The notes beneath the pieces were generated by a model. The model did no database searches. It saw only the letters and a list, made by a program, of their open reading frames with translations, and was not told where the DNA came from. A stretch of 64,000 nt of DNA from Pseudomonas sp. St316. GTDB lineage: Bacteria > Pseudomonadota > Gammaproteobacteria > Pseudomonadales > Pseudomonadaceae. The translations under genes were made by a program, and so were the position numbers. The DNA lies in NCBI RefSeq assembly GCF_018325905.1, contig NZ_AP021901.1, positions 2,852,001 to 2,916,000 on the forward strand, given 5' to 3'. Of the stretch, positions 10,101 through 17,311 are shown piece after piece (position 1 is the stretch's first letter; every line of letters begins with the position of its first letter).

Positions 10101-11833
10101 AGGAAGGCCAGGTGGCGGATGACTACCGACTGGCCGCTGATCTGTTGACTATTCGCGTCGGGGTTGAGGAGCGCTTCAATCAGGCCCAGGCCCTGGCGGG
10201 TTATGCCGTTTTCGTTGTTGAGCATTTGCTTGAGGGCTTCAAGCGGCAGCTGTGCCGGGATCTGTTCGGCAAACATCTGCTGGCGTTCCTGCGCTTGAGG
10301 CAAATCATCCAGCAGGCGTTGTTGCAGGTAGCGAGGGTAGGTGGTGCCGATGTCCACCTGTTCGATCAGCCCGCCCTTGCGGGTGATGAAATCCGGCGTC
10401 AGCCACGCCGGAAGCGCCAGCCCCTGGCGATGGCTGAGCACCGGGCCGGCGCCGGGTCGGGCGACGAGATTGTTGATGGCCAGTTCGGTCAGGTTCATCG
10501 TTCTTTTCTCGAAGAGCCCGACGGTCCCGGGGTAGCCCGCCGCCACGCCGAAGGTCAGTTCCACATCGTCGGGCTGGTATTGGTTGGCTCGGGCCTTGGC
10601 CGTGCTGCTGTCGTTGGCTCGTTGCATTGCTTTGAGCAAGGCATCGGTGGCAAAGGCCTTGATGTCCTGGATGTCGCTGAGAAAGGTGCGACCCTGATTG
10701 CGTTTCTTGGCGCTGGCCAGCGCCAGGCTGTACTGCTGGATCTTCGTCCTGTCGACCACGCTGGCCCGTTTCAGCCAATCGGGAATCAGCGGGGCGATCC
10801 ATGCCGACGTGGCCGGCATCGAGCGCGAGGCGTCGAGCAGGTAGCGGGCGGGGTCGCTCAGCTCCTCATAGAGTGCCTTGAGGCTTGGCAGCCCGATGCG
10901 CGAGGGCAATTGCACCGCCTCCAGGTCGCTCAACTGCTGCTCCAGGATCATGGCCGCCTGGGTCTCGAAGGCATTGCCATCGATCTCATGACGCTGGCAG
11001 GTCACACTGTCGACGACGTACCGGCGGGCGATACGGGTGCCCCAGTGCCGAGTGAAGGTCTCCAGGGACTCGAAGGCCTGGACAGCACCGGCAGGACTGC
11101 ACAGCAGCACGACCGTGGCGTTTTTCTTGCGGTGGATCAGCAGGATCTCGCTGCCGGTCAACACGCTGCTGGTGTCGTCCTGAGTGAGCCGGGTCTGCAA
11201 GCTGTAGGCGTAGACGCCGGACGGGCCATGGCGCCGAAAGCGTTGCTCACGGTCTGGCCACTGGACCATCTGGTCGAGGGCTTCCCGGGCCTGTCCAGAG
11301 AGGTCTTGCTGCAGGCTGCGGATATGCAACAGGTTCCTGAGTACATCGCTGAGCCATCGCCAACGGCTGGTGCCAGGCTGCCGGTCGGTTTGCGGACCAG
11401 CGTCGAGGTTGGCGTTCCAATAACGGGTCAGCGCATCCTCCAGCCCGATCGGTACGCTCCAGGGCAGTTCCAGCAACAGTTTTTCGATGACCTTCATGTC
11501 CAGCTTTCCGTCGTCTGGCGACAGCAGGCGCGGTGGCGTGTCGGACAGAAAACTGCGCCGCCCGTTGCGATCCTTGAATTGCACGGGGATGCCGAGGGCC
11601 AGGTAGTCGAGGACCCGCGACATGAACGGTTCGAGTCGGTAGCCGCTGGACGCCTCATCGGGCGTCGCCAGTCGGGTTTTGGAGAGATCGAAAGTGAGCG
11701 CGGGGTATTTTGTCTTGATCGCTTGCTCAAGCATGCGTGATACGAACTGCTCGAAGGTCGGGCGATCGGCAAATTGCAGGCTGACGCTTTGTGCCAGCGC
11801 AGAAGGGCTGTCAGCCGGAGAGGGTGAGGTCAT
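7124..11833 (-). CDS. Dermonecrotic-toxin-like large protein (DUF6543 type)
   Basis: A 1,569-residue protein resembling the large dermonecrotic toxin domain/DUF6543 proteins of fluorescent pseudomonads. I recognise the family from an IPDWLKRASVVDR-type segment near residue 350, followed by conserved helical sequence with KAFATDALLKAM, and from the C-terminal HFHYETADT...AHLKTKEQR...YYSLLAKAKSPYAVVDVHRGQIGR region (about 1,509-1,560). There is no signal peptide and no leucine-rich repeat. A strongly basic, proline-rich linker at about 1,273-1,298 (RKRPPKRSK ... KKVIKTRK) resembles a nuclear-localisation signal. The ATG at 11833 has AAAAGGA upstream. It is monocistronic; no secretion or immunity gene is adjacent. 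The enzymatic activity is unknown. Such proteins are usually proposed as toxins delivered to eukaryotic cells, and that is an inference here. Confidence 0.72.
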   Translation of the reverse strand: MTSPSPADSPSALAQSVSLQFADRPTFEQFVSRMLEQAIKTKYPALTFDLSKTRLATPDEASSGYRLEPFMSRVLDYLALGIPVQFKDRNGRRSFLSDTPPRLLSPDDGKLDMKVIEKLLLELPWSVPIGLEDALTRYWNANLDAGPQTDRQPGTSRWRWLSDVLRNLLHIRSLQQDLSGQAREALDQMVQWPDREQRFRRHGPSGVYAYSLQTRLTQDDTSSVLTGSEILLIHRKKNATVVLLCSPAGAVQAFESLETFTRHWGTRIARRYVVDSVTCQRHEIDGNAFETQAAMILEQQLSDLEAVQLPSRIGLPSLKALYEELSDPARYLLDASRSMPATSAWIAPLIPDWLKRASVVDRTKIQQYSLALASAKKRNQGRTFLSDIQDIKAFATDALLKAMQRANDSSTAKARANQYQPDDVELTFGVAAGYPGTVGLFEKRTMNLTELAINNLVARPGAGPVLSHRQGLALPAWLTPDFITRKGGLIEQVDIGTTYPRYLQQRLLDDLPQAQERQQMFAEQIPAQLPLEALKQMLNNENGITRQGLGLIEALLNPDANSQQISGQSVVIRHLAFLRRPEAHPDTVTNMFIIEPEDVKTGPHLLYRPLYAPSLQEFPTRQALLQAIAAPGDLQKSILIWMSGAARPIYANGGFLEPHIVRFFQGDEFTPPEKPAPATLAIDGVNDELRQFLRNGELMQYLYGSNARALVSQADRDSVSNSESRWAVLLEGSSLLFNTLLMPLLRGPAMATFWLWNLMASASQDIPALSSEDSVTRELAAVDLLLNLGMLVHQFPAISAPARTPLPEALKQQAMRAPAPRLIPEQWPAPAAPSILEGSVALPGAYFEGVSRHLDLSFASARQRLTPEQRTRLQRLQVPRPASMPEPIKYGPYTGLYVIQNKWHALVEDTLYRVSPESDGSATMVDPLAPRDATRNGPVLQSDNRGNWSMDLRLRLRGGMPPKRLADMRRLKSQRAAELSQYLKDYYLKEADQQRALDIAQEVMTKTQEGNFTEAQRADKRARFYKLLQEQTDSYLRLLDNVSEYAALDMQLPPKIIPALMENVVNNARKAFLITEFDLTALDAAYSQFTENRSTLEANVASNVVDYFDYLDALSDINDRSIHWLELRDRYLDALLNVDAAGAQAFERLTQDRPLGERTVLATKALQLPTLAALIFKDPNSDLPASLHNVTQLLMEQARSQSDLSTYELTPSEHLEVLESLVEHYGAAIDTMQGMKALNASEMDTSYFGRLFRLVEGLYEDASAKLAAEIKPEPQPRKRPPKRSKTASGRPQKKVIKTRKSGVLIGDLKPAGTSLPIDVVELRSEVDDKLLAIYSQHDDAWDIVEVQRPAPTPRTRSVKAIKGDARKLLAQLENSLLNAERYKTQCRFPQEVEEILNNEANRYRKLAEELERAFTASKTPRTTADRTLTEQLSNAVSRLTTRGSELRTELSLKLPPTDSNLRYLFEKNLIQVARLGERKALKGERKDFLQEYAVNDRDGWPLWYAHFHYETADTPKTDFSVAHLKTKEQRREHYYSLLAKAKSPYAVVDVHRGQIGRPLAQSRFLPLAP

Positions 11834-11939
11834 GGGAAATCCTTTTCATGGGGCGTTGAAAATGACGCCCTGAAAAGTATCGACCTCTGGTTTGCGCGCG
11901 GGTGGTACATAGATACCACCGCGGCGAATGACGTTTGTG

Positions 11940-12659
11940 TCAGGTGGGATCGGAGCCCAACACCACATTCAACGCGCTGCGGGCATCGTCGAGCTGCACC
12001 AGCGTGGCATGGCGAGCCCCGAGGGCGTCGCGGTTCTCGATGGCGGTGAGGATCGCTTTGTGTCGCGGCATCGCCAGCTCATGCAGGTTCGGCCGCTGGT
12101 TGGAATGCTTGAGCGCTTCGGCGATGGCGACCGAGAGCATGTTGCACAGGTTGGCCAACAGGTCGTTGTGGGTGGCATCGGCGATGCGGCTGTGGAAGTC
12201 CAGGTCCGGTTGCAGCAGGGCTTCGGGGGTCGGGGCCGCGTCCATGCGCTGGTAGGCCTCGCGGATGGACGCGATGTCGTCGTCGGTGGCGAACTGCGCG
12301 GCCAGGGCAGCCGCGGCGGGTTCGATGATGCTGCGCACGCTGGTCAACAAGCCGAAGAATTCGTTCTGCGGGCTGCTCTGCATCAGCCAGTGCAGCACGT
12401 CAGGGTCGAGCATGTGCCATTCCCGACGGGCCTTGACCACCGTGCCCACGCGCGGACGCGAATACACCAGGCCCTTGGCGACCAGCACCCGCGTGGCTTC
12501 GCGCAGCACCGGACGACTGACCGCGTACTCTTCGCACAACAGGGCTTCGGCAGGCAGTTTGTCGTCCGGCTTGAAACGCCCGGAGACGATCTGCATGCCC
12601 AGTTCCTGGACGATGCGCGCGTGCATGCTTTTGCGGTCGGAGGGTTTGCGGTAATCCAT
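11940..12659 (-). CDS. GntR-family transcriptional regulator with FCD domain
   Basis: A 239-residue regulator of the FadR subfamily. A winged helix-turn-helix fills about residues 10-75 (LPAEALLCEEYAVSRPVLREA is the typical recognition region). An all-helical FCD ligand domain follows from about 95, with the Asp/His pattern of a metal-dependent sugar-acid sensor (DLDFHSRIADATHNDLL, then MPRHKAIL). It lies 237 bp downstream of the pentonate dehydratase gene on the same strand, separated by a REPIN. It most likely controls that cluster by binding the sites at 14650-14739. The effector, perhaps a pentonate or its 2-keto-3-deoxy derivative, is inferred. Confidence 0.9.
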   Translation of the reverse strand: MDYRKPSDRKSMHARIVQELGMQIVSGRFKPDDKLPAEALLCEEYAVSRPVLREATRVLVAKGLVYSRPRVGTVVKARREWHMLDPDVLHWLMQSSPQNEFFGLLTSVRSIIEPAAAALAAQFATDDDIASIREAYQRMDAAPTPEALLQPDLDFHSRIADATHNDLLANLCNMLSVAIAEALKHSNQRPNLHELAMPRHKAILTAIENRDALGARHATLVQLDDARSALNVVLGSDPT

Positions 12660-12774
12660 GGGACGCGGCGCGATCCTGTACGAGGGGAGTGCTGCGCATG
12701 ATAGCAGGCGCGGCGAGGGCGGGTCGCTAGTGCGATTTTTTATACAGATACAGCCCCAGTGTGTGGGAGCTTTT

Positions 12775-12866
12775 TGTGGGAGCTGAGCTTGCTCGCGATG
12801 AGGCCCTTGCAGTCAATATCTCTATTGCCTGTTACACCGCTATCGCGAGCAAGCTCAGCTCCCACA
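12775..12866. repeat. REPIN (inverted REP pair)
   Basis: Two REPs in opposite orientation (12775-12799 and 12842-12866), both of the GAGCTGAGCTTGCTCGC variant with one extra base. They lie between the GntR-family gene and the dehydratase gene. Confidence 0.9.
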
Positions 12867-12896
12867 AAAGCTTGGTCCCACAGGGGATAGGTGGGA

Positions 12897-14633
12897 TCAG
12901 TGGGAGTGACGCGGCACCTCGGCGCCACGGCAGCCCACCAGGAAGTCGAAGTCACAACCCTGGTCCGCTTGCAGCACATGGTCGATGTACAACTGACGGT
13001 AGCCGCCCACGAGCAATTGTTGCGGTGGCGCGAGGTCGGCCAGGCGCGCGGCGAGTTCGGCGTCGGGAATGTCCAGGTGCAGGCGGCCGTTGGCGCAGTC
13101 GAGCTCGATGAAATCGCCTTCCTTCACTGCCGCCAGCGGGCCACCGGCCGCCGCTTCCGGCGCCACATGCAACACCACCGTGCCGTAGGCCGTACCGCTC
13201 ATGCGCGCATCGGAAATCCGCACCATGTCCGTCACGCCCTGGGCCAGCAGCTTGGCTGGCAAGCCCATGTTGCCCACTTCGGCCATGCCCGGATAACCCT
13301 TCGGTCCGCAGTTCTTCATCACCAGGATCGAGTTGGCGTCCACGTCCAGTTCCGGGTCGTTGATCCGGGCCTTGTACTCGTCGAAGTTCTCGAACACCAC
13401 CGCGCGCCCGCGATGCTGCATCAGTTCGGCGGTGGCGGCGGAGGGCTTGAGCACCGCGCCCAGTGGGGCCAGGTTGCCGCGCAGCACGCAGATACCGCCG
13501 TCGGCGCGGATCGGATTGTCCAGGGTGCGGATGACTTCATCCTGGCCGTAGATCGGTGCGTCCTGGGTGTTTTCGCCGAGGCTCTTGCCGTTGACGGTAA
13601 GGGCATTGGGGTGGGGAATCAGGTTGGCTTCACCGAGCCGACGCAGCACGGCGGGCAGGCCGCCGGCGTAGTAGAACTCTTCCATCAAGAAGCGCCCGGA
13701 CGGCTGCAGGTCGACGATGGTCGGCATGCCGCGACCGATGCGGGTCCAGTCGTCCAGGTCCAGTTGCACGCCGATGCGGCCGGCAATGGCCTTGAGGTGG
13801 ATCACCGCGTTGGTCGAACCGCCGATAGCCGCATTGACGCGGATGGCGTTTTCGAAGGCTTCCTTGGTCAGGATCTTCGACAGTTTCAGGTCTTCACGGA
13901 CCATTTCCACGGCGCGCATGCCGGACATATGGGCCAGTACATACCGTCGTGCATCCACGGCCGGAATCGCCGCGTTGTGGGGCAGGGACGTACCGAGGGC
14001 TTCGGCCATGCAGGCCATGGTCGATGCAGTGCCCATGGTGTTGCACGTACCGGCCGAACGGGACATGCCGCCTTCGGCCGCAAGGAAATCGTCGATGGTG
14101 ATGGTGCCGGCCTTGACCTGTTCGCTCAGTTGCCAGACCACCGTGCCCGAGCCGATGTCCTGGCCTTTGTGCTTGCCGTTGAGCATCGGCCCGCCGGTAA
14201 CGACGATGGCCGGTACGTCACAACTGGCGGCGCCCATCAGCAGGGCGGGGGTGGTCTTGTCGCAGCCGGTGAGCAGCACCACGCCGTCAATCGGGTTGCC
14301 GCGAATCGCCTCTTCCACGTCCATGCTCGCCAAGTTGCGGGTCAGCATGGCGGTGGGGCGCAGGTTCGATTCGCCGTTGGAGAACACCGGGAATTCCACC
14401 GGGAAGCCCCCGGCTTCGATCACGCCGCGTTTGACGTGCTCGGCGATCTGTCGGAAATGCGCGTTGCAGGGCGTCAGCTCCGACCAGGTGTTGCAGATGC
14501 CGATGATCGGCTTGCCATGGAACTGATGGTCGGCGATGCCCTGATTTTTCATCCAACTGCGGTACATGAAGCCGTTTTTGTCGGCGGTGCCAAACCATTG
14601 GGCCGAGCGCAGGGAGGGTTTCTTATCAGACAT
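12897..14633 (-). CDS. IlvD/Edd-family pentonate dehydratase (L-arabinonate dehydratase type)
   Basis: A 578-residue [2Fe-2S] sugar-acid dehydratase that turns a pentonate into its 2-keto-3-deoxy derivative. It resembles the Rhizobium L-arabinonate dehydratase in length and along the whole sequence. The three cluster cysteines are Cys56 (TPCNAH), Cys124 (TGCDKTTP) and Cys197 (GTCNTMGTAS), spaced as in that enzyme. The region MKNCGPKGYPGMAEVGNMGLP and the catalytic-serine loop DARMSGTAYGTVVLH are conserved. It is divergent from the MFS importer and part of the same cluster as the FAH and aldehyde dehydrogenase genes. Substrate choice between L-arabinonate, D-xylonate and related acids cannot be settled from sequence alone. 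Confidence 0.9.
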   Translation of the reverse strand: MSDKKPSLRSAQWFGTADKNGFMYRSWMKNQGIADHQFHGKPIIGICNTWSELTPCNAHFRQIAEHVKRGVIEAGGFPVEFPVFSNGESNLRPTAMLTRNLASMDVEEAIRGNPIDGVVLLTGCDKTTPALLMGAASCDVPAIVVTGGPMLNGKHKGQDIGSGTVVWQLSEQVKAGTITIDDFLAAEGGMSRSAGTCNTMGTASTMACMAEALGTSLPHNAAIPAVDARRYVLAHMSGMRAVEMVREDLKLSKILTKEAFENAIRVNAAIGGSTNAVIHLKAIAGRIGVQLDLDDWTRIGRGMPTIVDLQPSGRFLMEEFYYAGGLPAVLRRLGEANLIPHPNALTVNGKSLGENTQDAPIYGQDEVIRTLDNPIRADGGICVLRGNLAPLGAVLKPSAATAELMQHRGRAVVFENFDEYKARINDPELDVDANSILVMKNCGPKGYPGMAEVGNMGLPAKLLAQGVTDMVRISDARMSGTAYGTVVLHVAPEAAAGGPLAAVKEGDFIELDCANGRLHLDIPDAELAARLADLAPPQQLLVGGYRQLYIDHVLQADQGCDFDFLVGCRGAEVPRHSH

Positions 14634-14649
14634 GATCGAATCTCTTATT

Positions 14650-14739
14650 GTATGACTATATTGTTCGAGCTTGAGCGTAACATAAGCGCAAATTGTGCGC
14701 TTTGGAAGTGTTGTTGGGTAAATAGTATTACTATATAGT
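14650..14739. promoter_or_regulatory. Divergent control region with two matching operator candidates
   Basis: GTATGACTATATTGT (14650-14664) and GTATTACTATATAGT (14725-14739) are the same 15-mer with two differences, 75 bp apart, one near each divergent gene. The second contains the perfect palindrome ACTATATAGT. It also contains TATAGT (14734-14739), a fitting -10 box for TTGTTG (14711-14716) at 17-bp spacing facing the MFS gene. The first contains TATAGT on the minus strand (14660-14655) facing the dehydratase gene; I see no convincing -35 for it. Binding by the GntR/FCD regulator is inferred. Confidence 0.6.
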
Positions 14740-14826
14740 CCGGTGCAACGGAGGGATCATCCTGGCGGTCGTTCGCGAGAGAAATCCCCCGAGTTCTATA
14801 ACAACAACAATTGGAGAACGGTCCCC

Positions 14827-16149
14827 ATGAGCCAGGAACTGCGGCTTATTCGTCGCATCACGTTGAAACTGATTCCCTTCCTGATCCTGCTGTACCTGAT
14901 CGCCTACGTGGACCGCTCCGCCGTAGGTTTCGCCAAGCTGCACATGGGCGCCGACCTCGGCATCGGTGACGCGGCCTACGGCCTGGGTGCCGGGCTGTTT
15001 TTCATCGGTTATTTCCTGCTGGAGATCCCCAGCAACCTGATGCTCGAACGCTTCGGCGCCCGGCGCTGGTTCGCGCGGATCATGATCACCTGGGGCGCCA
15101 TCACCATCGGCATGGCGTTCGTGCAGGGGCCCCACAGCTTCTATGTGATGCGCTTTTTGCTGGGCGCGGCCGAAGCCGGGTTCTTCCCGGGCGTGCTGTA
15201 CTACATCACCCAGTGGTTCCCGGTGCGCCATCGCGGCAAGATCCTGGGCCTGTTCATTCTTTCCCAGCCCATCGCGATGATGATCACCGGCCCGGTGTCC
15301 GGCGGCTTGCTGGGCATGGACGGTGTGCTTGGCCTGCACGGCTGGCAGTGGTTGTTCATCGTCATCGGCTTTCCGGCGGTGTTGCTGACCTGGCCGGTGC
15401 TGCGTTACTTGCCCGACGGCCCGCAACAAGTTAAGTGGATGGACCAGGCCGAGAAGGACTGGCTGACCGGTGAGCTGAAGAAAGACTTGCAGGAATACGG
15501 CCAGACCCGCCATGGCAACCCGCTGCATGCCCTGAAAGACAAGCGTGTCTTGCTGTTGGCGCTGTTCTACCTACCGGTGACCTTGAGCATCTACGGCCTG
15601 GGCTTGTGGCTGCCAACGCTGATCAAGCAGTTCGGTGGCAGTGACTTGGTGACCGGCTTCGTGTCGTCGGTGCCGTACATTTTCGGCATCATCGGTCTGC
15701 TGATCATTCCCCGCAGTTCCGACCGCTTGAACGACCGCTACGGTCACCTGGCGGTGTTGTACGTGCTGGGCGCCATCGGCCTGTTCCTCAGCGCCTGGTT
15801 GTCGGTGCCGGTGTTGCAATTGGCGGCGCTGTGCCTGGTGGCGTTCGCGCTGTTTTCCTGCACGGCGGTGTTCTGGACCTTGCCGGGACGTTTCTTTGCC
15901 GGCGCCAGTGCGGCGGCGGGCATTGCGTTGATCAACTCGGTGGGCAACCTGGGTGGCTACATCGGGCCGTTCGTGATCGGAGCGCTGAAGGAGTACACCG
16001 GCAACCTGGCTTCGGGCTTGTATTTCCTGTCGTGTGTGATGGTGTTCGGCCTGGTGTTGACCGGCGTGGTCTATCGCCTGCTGGAGCGCAAGCACGTGCT
16101 GCCGGCGGATCAGTTCGCGGCCAGTGCCCGGGGGGCGACGCGTACATAA
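14827..16149 (+). CDS. MFS transporter, anion:cation symporter type (sugar-acid importer)
   Basis: A 440-residue inner-membrane permease with the twelve-helix layout of the major facilitator superfamily. The start of the first loop, AYVDRSAVGFAKLHM, is the typical ACS-family motif shared with galactonate, glucarate and tartrate permeases. The ATG at 14827 has GGAGAACG upstream and begins the protein correctly; an upstream in-frame start at 14743 lies in the promoter region. It heads the forward unit of the cluster, opposite the dehydratase. Import of the pentonate or aldarate that feeds the pathway is inferred from context. Confidence 0.88.
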   Translation: MSQELRLIRRITLKLIPFLILLYLIAYVDRSAVGFAKLHMGADLGIGDAAYGLGAGLFFIGYFLLEIPSNLMLERFGARRWFARIMITWGAITIGMAFVQGPHSFYVMRFLLGAAEAGFFPGVLYYITQWFPVRHRGKILGLFILSQPIAMMITGPVSGGLLGMDGVLGLHGWQWLFIVIGFPAVLLTWPVLRYLPDGPQQVKWMDQAEKDWLTGELKKDLQEYGQTRHGNPLHALKDKRVLLLALFYLPVTLSIYGLGLWLPTLIKQFGGSDLVTGFVSSVPYIFGIIGLLIIPRSSDRLNDRYGHLAVLYVLGAIGLFLSAWLSVPVLQLAALCLVAFALFSCTAVFWTLPGRFFAGASAAAGIALINSVGNLGGYIGPFVIGALKEYTGNLASGLYFLSCVMVFGLVLTGVVYRLLERKHVLPADQFAASARGATRT

Positions 16150-16173
16150 ATCCTAGGGGCAACCCAAATCAAC

Positions 16174-16263
16174 TGTGGGAGCGAGCTTGCTCGCGATAGC
16201 GGTCTGACCGTCAACATCATGGGTGAGTGTGGCGCCTTCATCGCGAGCAAGCTCGCTCCCACA
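16174..16263. repeat. REPIN between the MFS and FAH genes
   Basis: An inverted REP pair (16174-16197 and 16240-16263) lies within an apparent operon, between the transporter stop and the FAH gene. It may act as a processing or attenuation point. Confidence 0.9.
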
Positions 16264-16306
16264 AAGGGTTAGTGTCGTATTCAAGTTTTGTTTTCAGGAG
16301 AAAACC

Positions 16307-17299
16307 ATGCGTTTAGTTCAGTTCGAATTGAGTAACGGCGAACGCCGAGTCGGCTTGGTAGACGGCGACCGGGTGCGGGAAGTGCAGGGTGCGGGGACCG
16401 TGCGTGAGCTGGCACTGGCCGCCATCGAGGCGGGGGTCAAGCTTGAGCAGCAGGTCGACGGCCTCGGCCTGGGCGCCAGCCATGATTATGGGCAGTTACT
16501 CGATGAGCTGCGCATCCTGCCACCACTGGACCACCCGGACCCGGCGCACCTGTTGGTCAGCGGCACCGGTTTGACCCACCTGGGCAGCGCCTCGGCCCGG
16601 GACAAGATGCACCAGCAGGCTGGCGACGAAGCGGCCATGACCGACACCATGCGCATCTTCAAGTGGGGCGTGGAGGGCGGTAAGCCCCAGGCCGGGCAGG
16701 CCGGCGTGCAGCCGGAATGGTTCTACAAGGGCGACGGCAGCATCGTGGTCCGTCCGGGCCATCCGTTCCCGCTGCCGCCGTTTGCCGAGGACGCGGGCGA
16801 GGAGCCGGAAATCAGCGGCCTGTATGTCATCGGTTTCGACGGCAAGCCGTATCGCCTGGGCTTTGCCGTGGGCAACGAGTTCTCCGATCACGTAATGGAA
16901 CGCAAGAATTACCTGTACCTGGCCCATTCGAAATTGCGCAGTTGCAGTTTTGGTCCGGAACTTCGCGTGGGTGAACTGCCTCAACATCTGTCCGGGACCA
17001 GTCGAATCCTGCGCAACGGCGAAGTGCTGTGGCAGAACGAATTCCTCAGTGGCGAGGCGAACATGTGCCACAGCCTCGAAAACCTCGAGTTCCACCATTT
17101 CAAGTACAGTCAGTTCCTGCGCCCGGGGGATGTCCACGTTCACTTCTTCGGCACCGCGACCCTGTCGTTCGCCGATGGCATCCGCACGCAGCCGGGGGAT
17201 GTGTTCGAAATCAGCCAGGCTGAATTCGGCGCGCCGCTGGTCAACGGCATCGCCCCGGTGGACGCGGTGTTCAACCCGGGTACTATCGGCACACTTTAA
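16307..17299 (+). CDS. FAH-superfamily GguC/AraD1-type protein (probable 2-keto-3-deoxy-pentonate dehydratase)
   Basis: A 330-residue member of the fumarylacetoacetate hydrolase superfamily, AraD1/GguC type. LLVSGTGLTHLGSASARDKMH at about residue 82 and the acidic metal-site segments EPEISGLYVIGFDG and GNEFSDHVMERKNYLYLAHSKLR are visible. FAH-fold enzymes such as XylX dehydrate 2-keto-3-deoxy-pentonates to 2-oxoglutarate semialdehyde, the step needed here between the dehydratase and the aldehyde dehydrogenase. The ATG at 16307 has CAGGAG upstream; a longer in-frame start at 16223 would begin inside the REPIN and is rejected. The aldehyde dehydrogenase starts 12 bp downstream. Confidence 0.82.
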   Translation: MRLVQFELSNGERRVGLVDGDRVREVQGAGTVRELALAAIEAGVKLEQQVDGLGLGASHDYGQLLDELRILPPLDHPDPAHLLVSGTGLTHLGSASARDKMHQQAGDEAAMTDTMRIFKWGVEGGKPQAGQAGVQPEWFYKGDGSIVVRPGHPFPLPPFAEDAGEEPEISGLYVIGFDGKPYRLGFAVGNEFSDHVMERKNYLYLAHSKLRSCSFGPELRVGELPQHLSGTSRILRNGEVLWQNEFLSGEANMCHSLENLEFHHFKYSQFLRPGDVHVHFFGTATLSFADGIRTQPGDVFEISQAEFGAPLVNGIAPVDAVFNPGTIGTL

Positions 17300-17311
17300 A
17301 GGAGACTTGCG

